A stretch of 29,538 nucleotides of DNA from Priapulus caudatus. Its lineage: Eukaryota; Priapulida; Priapulimorpha; Priapulimorphida; Priapulidae. The stretch spans positions 22,431 through 51,968 of the forward strand of contig NW_014579079.1 of assembly GCF_000485595.1 (NCBI RefSeq). Reading direction: 5' to 3'. The notes under the pieces are model-generated. The model was not told where the DNA came from, did not search any database, and saw only the letters and a program-made list of their open reading frames with translations. The position numbers were made by a program, and so were the translations under genes. Of this stretch, positions 9,890 to 18,919 are shown piece after piece. Every line of letters starts with the position of its first letter. Position 1 is the first letter of the stretch.

Positions 9890-10900
9890 CGTGCTTCAGG
9901 GAAAGCTGCCACGTTCTGGTCACAGATGTAGGCAAGTATCTACCCTGTCCGGCGCTCAAGTTACATCCTCGTATTATGCTTCGGAGATGGCCTCGTCACA
10001 CTAACATTCGTAGAATTAACGTCCTATTTGGGTTCTCCTCAAAATTGCTAAAAAAAAAAAGTATTGAAAGCCGCGTTACAGGGGTAGAAATTAAATTTTG
10101 AACGCGTGAGTCCAACTCCTTCTCCCATTCTCATACCCTACCCTCAAAAAAAGGGAGTCCGCAGTCTGGGGTCAAAATTAAAGATATTAACAACAATGCA
10201 TGTGCTTATTTTTAAGATTCATGTGGTTGCACGTTTGCCAAATTTGGACATTTCAAATACGGCAATTCCGCGAGGTCGTGCTCTGGAACGAACTAGTTAG
10301 TATGGCAGCATTTTCAGGGAGTCACACGGACTCATGCATATGTCAAATCAGGGAGTCTGACAGTAAATCAGCGAGTATTTGACTCTGGACTCCCGTTAAT
10401 TTCGCACCCTGAAGTTAACATATGTTTGTAACATGTTATATAAGCTATAATTTAGAATTTAAATATAAAGTGAAGATATGGAAGTACACAACGAAATGTG
10501 TTCAACAAACAGATCAAATAGTCGCCAGTCAATAACATACACACCACAGAGCCACATACGTACACACGTAATAGTTCCACCCTTGCAAAAAATTATTCAT
10601 TTTTGTAATAAAATATCCAGTCGCAAACACTTGACATGCCACCCTTTTATTGGAATTGTCTGAAGTTTGATACTATGGAATTATATAGTTTTAGAGCAAG
10701 ACAATCTGTATACATACCCAAGTACATATAAACAATACCTTTTTAAATCTGTTTCGCCCTTCAAGATCTTTTTACGTGAGTTCCTTGGAGTCAGTGTGTC
10801 CGCAAGCAGCAATGTAGGAGCCCATGCAGTCACTATGTGAGCAGTCATACAGGTCAGCTGGTTTACCTACAAGAAAAAACATAAATCTTTGTTTATTATT
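9890..10900. other. Unassigned region upstream of the zinc-finger gene
   Basis: This should hold the promoter and any 5' exons of the minus-strand zinc-finger gene. I find no clear TATA box and no upstream frame encoding a known N-terminal effector domain. An oligo-A run lies near 10051-10061. A GGGAGTC/GACTCCC word recurs at about 10153, 10317, 10350 and 10388. Short frames (10106-10300, 10478-10663) have no recognisable domain. Confidence 0.4.
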
Positions 10901-10904
10901 ACTA

Positions 10905-11000
10905 CAGAGACTCCCCAACTTACGAACAGGTTCGGTTCCGAGCGGTCGTTCATAAGTCGAACATATGTACAGGCTTTCAGATTTGAAAAGTACAGGAGGA
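10905..11000. repeat. Short hairpin-forming repeat (ACTTACGAAC / GTTCATAAGT)
   Basis: ACTTACGAAC at 10918-10927 and GTTCATAAGT at 10948-10957 are near-perfect inverted copies 20 bp apart. The surrounding text (ACTCCCCAACTTACGAACAG, then AAGTCGAA) has the look of a dispersed transposon-derived repeat. That family assignment is only an impression from sequence style and needs a repeat-library search. Confidence 0.35.
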
Positions 11001-11050
11001 CTACTAATGACTCCCCTAGGACACCATAGGGGGTCTTTTCACGCTCCATA

Positions 11051-11199
11051 ATCACACCCTTAAGAGGCATGATGGAGAGCTCCACTAAAAAATCACACCC
11101 TTAAGAGGCATGATGAAGAGCTCCACTAAACATCACACCTTTAAAAGGGATGATGGAGAGCTCCTTGAGGGCTCTCCATTATGCCTCTTGAGGTGTGAT
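11051..11199. repeat. 41-bp direct repeat (three units) with one inverted unit
   Basis: Three units starting at 11051, 11092 and 11132 share ATCACACCCTTAAGAGGCAT, then GATG.AGAGCTCCACTAAA. They are followed at 11169-11199 by the same motif in reverse orientation (CTCTCCATTATGCCTCTTGA, then GGTGTGAT). The inverted copy can pair with any of the direct units to form a hairpin with a stem of about 30 bp. The second and third direct units and the inverted unit recur in block A2 at about 14664-14770. Confidence 0.85.
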
Positions 11200-12051
11200 G
11201 ATGTGAGGATTGGTCATGATTCGTCTAGAGTGAAATCCAAAATAACGAAAATTGGGATGTCATGTCAATCTACTGATTATCATTCATCTTCACCTTCATT
11301 CATTCAATGGCTTCGTCAGGATTACATTCTTTTCATCCAACAACCCAACACTAGCACACATATTAATAAAAGAGTTGATCGCGATGTAAAAATAAAACTT
11401 GTTTTATTTATTCTGATTTCCATCCTTAGAGATTCTAATCATGTACCTGGCATATTTCAGCATAAAATAGCATCACAATCCATCAACAAACTAGCCAAAT
11501 TACTTGCACGTAGTAGCCACTATGTAGCCCCTCCAGCCCTACGACTGTTTCAAGTCGGCAGAAAACCACTTCTCGCCACGTATAGTAGAAAACGAGCAGG
11601 TAACTTTGTGCTACCGTATAGGTACCTGTATTTGGATGATGATGTTTTTTAGTTGTATTATATATATATATATAAACCAGAGGGTAGTAACCAGACCTGT
11701 ACCTCTGCCATACGTTCAGTTACTTAAGCCCTGTCTACACTAGCAAACTTTAGTTTGCAAACTCGAGCAAACTCGAGTTTGGCAAGAAAAGTTTTCCAAA
11801 GTTTGCCAGGGTAGACAGTTGACAAACTTCGACAAACTAGTTGCAGAAGTTTGCAGAAGTTAGGCCGTCGCACCTTCTGACAAACTAGTTTGCTCGAGTT
11901 TGCTGAGGTTGGATAACTCAGCCAATCAAATGACAGTTTGTAGTCATTGATCCTGCAGATAGACAAACATTGGACACTTAAACATTCGAATTCACGTCAG
12001 TACCAGTAGTGTAGTGTAGTCAGTACCATAGTGTAGACACGCTCCACAAAC
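11078..12051. repeat. Block A, copy 1 (duplicated at 14651-15617)
   Basis: This stretch is near-identical to 14651-15617, from the AGCTCCACTAAAAAATCACA word to the CGCTCCACAAAC word in the MITE. Differences are mostly 1-2 base indels, many at short homopolymers (for example GCGATG versus GGATG and AATAAAACTT versus AATAAACTT). In this copy block A continues without a break into block B at 12052. It includes the 41-bp repeats, the unknown 180-codon frame, a (TA)n run near 11660 and most of the MITE. Confidence 0.93.
11110..11652 (+). other. 180-codon open frame, unrecognised
   Basis: An ATG-to-stop frame running through most of block A. I recognise no domain, signal peptide or transposase motif. 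It begins inside the 41-bp hairpin repeat, an odd place for a coding start. In copy A2 the equivalent frame is broken by indels, leaving a shorter frame (14944-15204) that preserves about 60-70 residues. Because the copies are near-identical DNA, that preservation is not evidence of selection. It is most likely a chance frame; a single exon or a relic is possible. Confidence 0.15.
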
Positions 12052-12121
12052 TTCTCCAAACTTAACAAACTCGGAGTTTGCTCGAGTTTGCAAACTAAAG
12101 TTTGCTAGTGTAGACAGGGCT
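11727..12121. mobile_element. 395-bp MITE with long terminal inverted repeats and TTA target duplication
   Basis: The left end begins AGCCCTGTCTACACTAGCAA and continues through TTTAGTTTGCAAACTCGAG. The right end (about 12070-12121) is its exact reverse, ending GCTAGTGTAGACAGGGCT, giving inverted repeats of roughly 45-50 bp. A TTA flanks each end (11724-11726 and 12122-12124), the pattern of a 3-bp target duplication. A TTA/TAA duplication suggests the PIF/Harbinger superfamily, but that is inference because no transposase is present. The interior is also built from AAACTAGTTTG / CTCGAGTTTG palindromes, so the whole element can fold on itself. Non-autonomous. Confidence 0.85.
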
Positions 12122-13130
12122 TTACACACCACAAATTTGTGAGCGCCGAGCGCGATCGCGCCCCTTAAAAATGAAAAGCCTGTATGTATGTACGTATACA
12201 GTATTGTACAGTAGTGTAGTATACAGGGTTAGATAGTAACCATTTTATCATTAGTCCACAGGACTAGTAAAAGAACCACATGAGCGCAGAGTGCTCATCT
12301 GAGGTCTGCTGCTCTACTGTACTGGCCTTTCTGACCAAAGGTTGAAAATCTGTTCCATCGCTAAACCGGCTACGACGTCATCAAAACTGTTTAGCCTAGG
12401 TATTAACACAAAAACTAAAGCCTAACACTGCATCCTACTTCATACCTGCTCGACTGACTTATCGTGTCATAATGTATCACTAGGCATATAGTTGCGCGAG
12501 ATAGCGTATGCAAGTGTAATCAATAATCAAAATGCATCGCCTCGTACATTGGTGATAAGTCAAGAAAGAAGAGATAACCTAATTTCCTCGAGTTGCTGAA
12601 ATTCACAGGCTAAAATCGAAGTATATTCAGGAAGCAACAATTTCGCTCAGCTGTGAGTAATAAATTAAACAAATCTGCATTGCAGGTGTGCATGTTATAT
12701 AGAATAGAAGTGCCAGTTCCCCCATGCATGAGTAATGAGTTGCCCCCAGGTTTTTGCCTACATTTCGGATGACGGCCACGCGAGCATTCAGGTGCTATTA
12801 ATATACAGACAGCTTTAGAAAATAATATGATTTACGGAGCATAAACCTTGTTCAACAAACTTTTGTCTTTGCAATTGAACTGCAAAATTAGCCTCGCATC
12901 CACACAGTTATGGCTCTGATTAAGCAGTTCACTCCTTTGTTAACAGTCAACAAATCCATGTTTAACCCCCTCTCTTGGGGTCAAAAGGTTATCAGACACT
13001 TACCTTTGCACGTCAGTGGAAAGCACATTTCATGGTCCTTTCAATAAAGTGATAAAAATGTGTAGGTCAGTGGTGAAACAAAACGTTTTTCACTCTGTCT
13101 ATTAGGCAATGTCCTCAGAAAATGTCTGAT

Positions 13131-13457
13131 ATCTGACCTTTCCCCCACTGCCCTTTGACCAATTTCGCACTGGTGATGGGTTTCCTGCCCATCACACTAT
13201 ACACCGAATATTAAGAGCATAAGTCAAGCCGTTCAGATTTGTGCCACAATTTCGTATTTCCTCATATCAATTAAATTAAGGGGGAAATATTCCCCCTCCG
13301 TTTACACCTCTTGATCTTTGACCCCCAAATTGGTCATCCTGAGTCCTTTTCACGATCCCCCTGACGTCCCGAATATCGTGACCGTACGTCGAGCAGTTAA
13401 GATTTGTGCCCAACTGTGGACGGACGGACGGACGCACGGACAGACGAACGGACGGAC
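13131..13457 (+). repeat. Dimeric dispersed repeat with (GGAC)n tail, copy 1
   Basis: Two diverged units lie head to tail. The first (about 13131-13248) contains CTTTGACCAATTTCG, CCGAATATT, AAGTCAAGCCGTTCAGATTT and GTGCC. The second (about 13305-13414) contains CTTTGACCCCCAAATT, CCGAATATCG, ACGTCGAGCAGTTAAGATTT and GTGCC. A run of GGAC tetranucleotides follows at 13418-13457. Tails with CAAGCCGTTCAGA-type motifs before GGACGG runs are seen at 3' ends of some non-LTR retroposon and SINE families in invertebrates and fish. The match to a named family is my impression only. Confidence 0.65.
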
Positions 13458-13760
13458 AATCATGCTATTCTACAAGCTGCATCTGACTACGTCAGATGAG
13501 CTAAAAAATGTACTAGTCCTGTCGAGATTCTACTAGTCCTGCTGAAGGACTCTTACTAGGCGCAGAGCAACGGGCATTGTGATTTGCCAGGAGTTAGGTG
13601 GGGTAGGTGGGTGGAGCCCCCCTTCTGCTAGGGGGTACAGGTGGTCTCCCCCAGGGTACAAGGGGTGTCCCTCAGAAGTTGTGCAAAAGACATTCAATTG
13701 TATAAAATATACGTAACTTTGATATGAATCATGAGAATAAAATTTAAATTAAATTAAATT

Positions 13761-14115
13761 TTAATTCGAAACTAAAATTTCGGCCTCCTTTGATGAGGAA
13801 TCTGTGGATCCGTCACTTATTACACCAAGGAATTTGGCATAATTTATAGCTCCATACTGTTCCCGGCACCTTGTATCGGCTATCGCCGTAATGAACCTCT
13901 GGCAGGCCTTGTCGGTGAGGTAAGTGCTGCCGACATCTAACTAATCCCTTGGCCTTGTCAAGCTGGCACAGCTGGACGTAATCGGTGTAGGGCCTGCCGT
14001 TTTTTCCAATAGCATGTGCATTTCTAATTAGGATATTGCGTTTTGCTATTGTGGCCTTGTTCATTAAAGTTAGTGTTTTTGCCCTCACTGTTTCTGAACA
14101 TGCAGACATGGTCAT
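13761..14115 (-). pseudogene. hAT-like (ZNF862/KIAA1586-type) transposase-derived fragment, copy 1
   Basis: On the minus strand, residues 1-58 of the frame starting at 14115 include AKRNILIRNAHAIGKNGRPYTDYV-type sequence followed by QLDKAKGL. The next segment, in a different frame, reads DVGSTYLTDKACQRFI and later KFLGVISDGSTDSSSKEAEI. The order 'A.. K.GRPYTD..L..L...KG', 'G.TY..D.AC..FI' and 'F..VISDGSTDSS..EAEI' is that of hAT-transposase-derived proteins such as the ZNF862/KIAA1586 group. I recognise this from family knowledge, not from a search. The two frames are separated by a direct CTAACTAA (13937-13944), consistent with a 4-bp duplication; the same duplication is in copy 2, so it predates the block duplication. 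Only about 115 residues remain of a family normally several hundred long, with no zinc finger and no dimerisation domain, so it is a dead relic. Confidence 0.62.
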
Positions 14116-14650
14116 TGCATTTCATTTTGCTATGATCTTTCTGAGCCCCTCGGAAGCTTCATGCGCTTAAGCAAACGCATCACAACGCCGCTCTCCTGAG
14201 GTGTTGTCAACTGCAGCAATCGGTATCAGAGAGAGCCACACAGCTTTTTTAGGCTGCCTAGAGTGATCACAACACAAGGTAAAGTGACGAGAGACCAGGC
14301 GGACCACAGACGCTTGGAGAATTTTCAATAAAAAAAGCAATGCTGATTAAACACGAAATGTATAAATTTACTACCAATGTCTTAATGTTTCTCTATTCTC
14401 TTTCGCCTAGTATTTCCGATAATTACCTGTAAATGCCGGTCAAATGCTCCTCTACAACACACAGGTACACCGCACGCACGGCGCACGCCACTACACATTT
14501 ACACTTATAAGTTATATACATATATCGCTGGCATCCAGTAGGCAGCTGTTTGAGTGGGGTGGTGATTTCTCTTGCACGTGCAGCATACTCTCACATAAAA
14601 TTAAAATAGCAACGAGGCAACATGTGAACAGAATTCACCAAGCCCGGCTT

Positions 14651-15617
14651 AGCTCCACTAAAAAATCACACCCTTAAGAGGCATGATGAGAGCTCCACTA
14701 AACATCACACTTTAAAAGGATGATGGAGAGCTCCTTGAGGGCTCTCCATTATGCCTCTTGAGGTGTGATGATGGAATCATGACCAAACCCTCAGTCTAGA
14801 GTGAAATCCAAAACGAAAATTGGGATGTCATGTCAATCTACTGCATGATCATTCATCTTCACCTTCATTCATTCAATGGCTTCGTCAGGATTACATTCTT
14901 TTCATCCAACAACCAACACTAGCACACAGATTAATAAAAAGAGTTGATCGGATGTAAAAATAAACTTGTTTTATTTATTCTGATTTCCATCCTTAGAGAT
15001 TCTAATCCATGTACCTGCATATTTCAGCATAAAATAGCATCACAATCCATCAACAAACTAGCCAAATTACTTGCACGTAGTAGCCACTATGTAGCCCCTC
15101 CAGCCCTACGACTGTTTCACGTCGGCAGAAAACCACTTCTCGCCACGTATAGTAGAAAACGAGCAGGTAACTTGTGGCTACGTAAGGTACCTGTATTTGG
15201 ATGATGTTGTTTAGTTGTATTTATATATATATATATAAACCAGAGGGTAGTAACCAGACCTGTACCTCTGCCATACGTTCAGTTACTTAAGCCCTGTCTA
15301 CACTAGCAAACTTTAGTTTGCAAACTCGAGCAAACTCCGAGTTTGGCAAGAAAAGTTTTCCAAAGTTTGCCAGGGTAGACCAGTTGACAAACTTCGACAA
15401 ACTAGTTTGCAGAAGTTGCAGAAGTTAGGCGCTGCACCTTCTTGACAAACTAGTTTGCTCGAGTTTGCTGATGTTGGAATAACTCAGCCAATCAAATGAC
15501 AGTTTGTAGTCATGTGATCCTGCAGATAGACAAACATTGGACATTAAACATTCGAATCACAGTCAGTACCAGTAGTGTAGTGTAGTCAGTACCATAGTGT
15601 AGACACGCTCCACAAAC
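14651..15617. repeat. Block A, copy 2 (ends at the N gap)
   Basis: Repeats 11078-12051 with scattered indels. Its left junction follows directly on the end of B1 (GCCCGGCTT then AGCTCCACTAAAA). Its right edge is the assembly gap, reached at CGCTCCACAAAC inside the MITE. The missing continuation is found 6.7 kb away at 22353, where the text resumes with AAACTTCTCCAAAC. Confidence 0.93.
15290..15617. mobile_element. MITE copy 2, right end cut off by the gap
   Basis: The left inverted repeat and body of the 11727-12121 element, again preceded by TTA (15287-15289). The element is cut at the N gap after about 328 bp. Its right terminus is missing here, but an isolated right terminus is present at 22353-22427. 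Confidence 0.88.
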
Positions 15618-15642
15618 NNNNNNNNNNNNNNNNNNNNNNNNN
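15618..15642. other. Assembly gap, 25 N
   Basis: Exactly 25 N in a row, most simply a scaffolding gap of arbitrary size. It separates A2 from C1 and falls inside the MITE on the left side. Order and orientation across it should not be trusted. Confidence 0.99.
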
Positions 15643-15871
15643 CGCTTCTACAATTAGTGTGCTGACATGATCCTGTCCCATATTCTCTCATCATGACCAT
15701 GCACGGATGGAGAGATGGTATAATCAGAGACTGGGAGTGCATAACACGTGCTGGATAACGTACATGGGACTCTCACTACAGGTTCACATGATAGAGTAGA
15801 CTGATACACACACTAAACAACCGCAGAAACCGTGGATCTAGGCATCCAGGCTTTTGTGGTTGTCCTGAGCG

Positions 15872-15878
15872 TATAAAA
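15872..15878 (+). promoter_or_regulatory. TATA-box-like TATAAAA
   Basis: GCGTATAAAATGG is a good match to a core TATA element and is identical in C2 (25173-25179). No convincing coding frame follows: the frame beginning at 15940 lacks an ATG. It may be a chance match. Confidence 0.2.
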
Positions 15879-16194
15879 TGGACTCGTCTCGTACGGGTGT
15901 CGATTCCCAATGCACGCAATTTTGTCAAGATAGCGTGCTTTGGCTACGTTGTCTAGTGAATCAAAGTACTTATCCATACTACGTACACTTCAGACAGTTG
16001 GCAAATGTGCATACACCAGATATTATAAAAAGCTGCGTTTGATAGCTATATGCAGTAAAATCGGTGAAATTTCTGAACACTCGCGATGTAAACAAACTCA
16101 AGTCCATGATGATGATATGTGTTGCGTGCAATCTCCCGATCTGCTCAATCTAGCAATCCGCCGACTGTGCGGAAACCTCATCAAACTCTCATAG

Positions 16195-16400
16195 CATCCG
16201 AACCCACGCTAATAAACCTGCATGCAAAACCATGCAAAACGGACCTGAGTAATCTCATTGAAACCTGGCAGATTAGCACCCCAACCCACGCTGATAAACC
16301 TGCCTGCAACACCACTGTAATACGGCGTCTGTACAATCATATCAAAGTCTAGCACCCAACACGCGCTGGTAAACCTGTCTGCAAAACCGGGATCATCCTT
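16195..16400. repeat. 78-bp minisatellite, three diverged units (C1)
   Basis: The core AACCCACGCT.ATAAACCTGC, then .TGCAA.ACC, recurs at about 16201, 16283 and 16357. Intervening text is variable, with a shared GATTAGCACCCC / TCTAGCACCC lead-in. The same three units occur in C2 (25495-25700) and C3 (28405-28610). Confidence 0.75.
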
Positions 16401-16643
16401 ACTGCTAATATAGATTACTATAATAACACTATCGATGTAAAATCGCTAGATTGCGCATATCGGTAACACATGTTCGCTCTTTTTGGAACGTATGGCCGGC
16501 GGCACGGGATTGTAGGTAATATTGCTATTTTTAGTGGAAGTCGCAGAACCCTCTATAGTAAGATCGATGGAGGATGGAAATTGGGACTGGCGGCGTGGAA
16601 TACATGCAAAAATTCGTATCGGCGTCGTCCGCGCGCGCATCTA

Positions 16644-17026
16644 TTTTTTCCGTACCACTAATGCATAAACTCTCTTGGGCTATCCAGAAACCACCGCAGC
16701 ACACGCACATCCATGTATGCATAGCACATCCATAATATATAATTCCAATAACCCTCAATAGCCAAGCTAGTACAGCGGCGGGCGTTACGTCTGAAGATAG
16801 TTGGTTCGAATCCCATGTTTATTTTTTATTTTTTTCTATCTTTATCCATTTAACAATTTTTTCCCAATTAACGCAAATATTTACATGATTTATTTACAAT
16901 TTAATTTAAAAAAATTTATTAGTGTTGATTAAATTAAATTTGGGTTAAGGTTAGGGAGTAAGGCGTAGGTTGCGGTGGTTTCTGGGATAGCCCTAGCGAT
17001 TTTACGCATTAGTGGTACGGAAAAAA
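16644..17026. mobile_element. 383-bp inverted-repeat element carrying a tRNA-like module (C1)
   Basis: The left end TTTTTTCCGTACCACTAATG, then CATAAA..TC..GGGCTATCC.AGAAACCACCGC, is repeated in reverse at the right end (about 16974-17026: GCGGTGGTTTCTGGGATAGCCC, then TTTTACGCATTAGTGGTACGGAAAAAA). The inverted repeats are about 52 bp with a few mismatches. A target duplication is ambiguous because both ends are poly-T/A. The interior holds a tRNA-like Pol III promoter and an AT-rich stretch. No transposase is present, so it is non-autonomous. A lone terminus of the same family appears at 20281-20316. Confidence 0.8.
16752..16830 (+). other. tRNA-like Pol III promoter module (SINE head or tRNA relic), C1
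   Basis: A-box-like TAGCCAAGCTAG at 16759-16770 matches the tRNA A-box consensus at 11 of 12 positions. GGTTCGAATCC at 16803-16813 is a perfect B box and reads as a T-arm. Spacing between the boxes (about 32 bp) is normal for tRNA. The flanks do not form a 7-bp acceptor stem and the D arm is poor, so this is not an intact tRNA. T-rich text follows within 10 bp and could terminate Pol III. Confidence 0.6.
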
Positions 17027-17228
17027 TTGACACGCCCCGCGCGTACCTACGAGTGAAATGTTGAAACGTTGCCGCATCGCGCGTTGATACTGTTACTGAA
17101 GGAACTCATTAACAGGCGCGTCTTTGCTGTAGTCTACGCGAGCAAGAGCAAGGCGCGTGACAACCAGCCAGCGCGCAGCGCGAAGGAGGGGGATTTTGTC
17201 GAATGCATGAATATATCTACATGTCTGC

Positions 17229-17231
<3 letters not shown>

Positions 17232-17302
<71 letters not shown>
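17232..17302. repeat. (GT)n microsatellite (C1)
   Basis: A pure GT run of about 35 units, followed by an irregular GT-rich tail to about 17356. The three C copies carry different lengths here (about 71, 34 and 57 bp). Long Val-Cys frames across it are simple-repeat artefacts. Confidence 0.97.
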
Positions 17303-17305
<3 letters not shown>

Positions 17306-17493
17306 CATGTCTGTTTGTATGTGCAAGACTGTGTGAGTGTGTCTGTCTGTGTGTGTTATGCGTATTAACCAGCGAGCCGTGCAACCGTGATTTGCACGCG
17401 TCCGTTTTGAAACTGCACGGCCAAAAAAGAAAAATTTAAAAAAATGTAAAACAAGTTAAAAATATTTAAAAAAATATAAAATTCCTGCCTAAT

Positions 17494-17543
17494 ACCCTGA
17501 CCCTAACCCGAACCCTAATCCTAACCGTAACCCTAACCCTAAA
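17494..17543. repeat. Interstitial CCCTAA (telomere-like) array, degenerate (C1)
   Basis: About eight hexamers of CCCTAA type, some mutated (CCCTGA, CCCGAA, CCTAAT, CCGTAA). They end in CCCTAACCCTAAATATAG. The C2 copy at 26752-26800 carries the same variant order. Confidence 0.9.
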
Positions 17544-17885
17544 TATAGATATATATTATTCATGTAGAGAATGCATGAAACAGACTGGGAAGAATGTGCG
17601 AGAAACATAGAAGACTAGACAGAGGGCACTCACGGAGAGTGCATACCTCGCGCGAGCATGTAACATGCATGTGACATATAAGACATATAAGTATTGTAGA
17701 CAAAGACAATAGATTGTTGTTGCGTGATATTTGAGTTAAAGTTGAATGTAAATATATAATTGAAATGCACTCACGTTCAAAGTTGCCGTGGAATACCGAA
17801 GGCGAGCGAAAGAGAATACACGAAACTGATGGTACTGCGGGCATCCGTGGAATGCTACGATGCTGCAGATAACGCATGTAGTTGT

Positions 17886-17960
17886 AGTTTGAGTTCTAGT
17901 TCTAGTTCTAGTTTCTAGTTTTAGGTCTAGTTGCAGTTTCTAGTAGTTGTAGTTTGTAGC
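17886..17960. repeat. TCTAGT-type minisatellite (C1)
   Basis: Repeats of a GTTCTA / TTTCTAG / GTTGTAG hexamer or heptamer, decaying at both ends. Also present in C2 at about 27136-27218. Confidence 0.8.
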
Positions 17961-18094
17961 ATACCAGTAACAGCGCGGAATCGCTGAAATATTCATTGCT
18001 GCCGGCAAGCGAGCTAGCATACGGCTGCTGGACACCGAGCTGCTGCTGACTCGATGCCCTAAGGTGAGCTGCTGCTGAATAGATCGCGCCAGGC

Positions 18095-18138
18095 TACACA
18101 CCACACACACACACACCACACACACACGCACACACACG
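18095..18138. repeat. (CA)n microsatellite, interrupted (C1)
   Basis: CA dinucleotides with CC and GC interruptions. The C2 copy (27353-27391) is more regular, so the array has changed between copies. Confidence 0.95.
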
Positions 18139-18919
18139 AGACCAATTACATGACCTCCGTTGGCGGAGGTAAATATAAAGAAAGGCAAGAGTGGAGTTTT
18201 TCTCTAATATGAAATAGAATATCATCAGTTATAATAGAAAAGCTATGCAGCCGGCGCGGCACGGCCGGCAGCAGGAGCGTGTCAGATGTTAGGAAGCGCG
18301 CCCAGCGACACACAGACAACTGGAAGAATGGGCGTTCGCGTGGGTTTTATAATATCTTGGTTGTATATACCGCGCAGGCTATCACCACTGTATGCACCCC
18401 CTTACGCGCCGCCTGTGACACTCAGACGTGCGCAGCCAGCGGGAGCTGGAAGAGGGGGCGAGGCGAATTCATATACATCACCGGATGGCCGCGAAAGGGT
18501 AGTAGGGAACAGTCAACATCAATGGCGAGCCATTTCTGGTTCAAGGATAGAGATGATGTCCAGATTGAGACCTATGTCATTTTCGTCACTGTGGGGCTAG
18601 CCCCTTAAAATCGACAGCGAGTGTTGTTGAAGGTGGTGTTTGTTCATTTCGACCAAGAAACATTATGTCAGTTCACTGCAAGTGTGGAAAAAACTGTGTT
18701 TAAGCGACACTACTCGCCGGTTTCCGTCTGTTTCTCACCATTGCTACGTGCGAGAATTTTCCGCCGTGATCTTCCTGTGCTACGACCCTCAAATCTATAG
18801 AGATCTGCGTATTGCGGCGCGCATTTACGGACTGATACTACTTGCTCTTCGCAGTAAAATACCTTGAAATCCGTGTATATTCATTGGTTTTTTGGAAAAA
18901 GTCATAAATGATATAAGAA

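Larger units (their letters stand above)
12052..14650. repeat. Block B, copy 1 (duplicated at 22353-24946)
   Basis: Near-identical to 22353-24946 apart from scattered small indels. It starts inside the MITE at the CTTCTCCAAAC word and ends at AGAATTCACCAAGCCCGGCTT. It carries the right end of the MITE, the dimeric repeat and the hAT-like relic. Nothing is recognisable in 12125-13130 beyond a GCGCGATCGCGC palindrome near 12150, or in 14116-14650. A diverged copy of 14335-14490 lies at 21655-21790. Confidence 0.93.

Noticed and set aside
9890-9990. An upstream coding exon of the zinc-finger gene (a frame reading DQNVAAFPEA just before the ATG)
   Set aside because: It is in a different frame from the fingers and has no clear splice site joining it; too short to support.
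11051-11199. A CRISPR-like array of three spaced repeats
   Set aside because: Units are contiguous with almost no unique spacer, one is inverted, and the setting is an animal-type genome.
15940-16194. 84-codon frame identical in C1 and C2, downstream of a TATA-like site
   Set aside because: It begins with TTG, has no ATG, and is preserved only because the two DNA copies are identical there. No domain.
16752-16830. Genuine functional tRNA gene
   Set aside because: A and B boxes are good, but no 7-bp acceptor stem forms and the D arm is poor. It is called only a tRNA-like module.
17069-17439. Long frames made of Val-Cys or Thr-His repeats across the GT arrays (also 26360-26599 and 29299-29511)
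   Set aside because: They are translations of the dinucleotide repeat with no coding signal; the array length also differs between copies.
18279-18608. 109-codon frame in C1 extending to 170 codons in C2 (27540-28052)
   Set aside because: The two lengths result from an indel between copies. No domain or start context is convincing.
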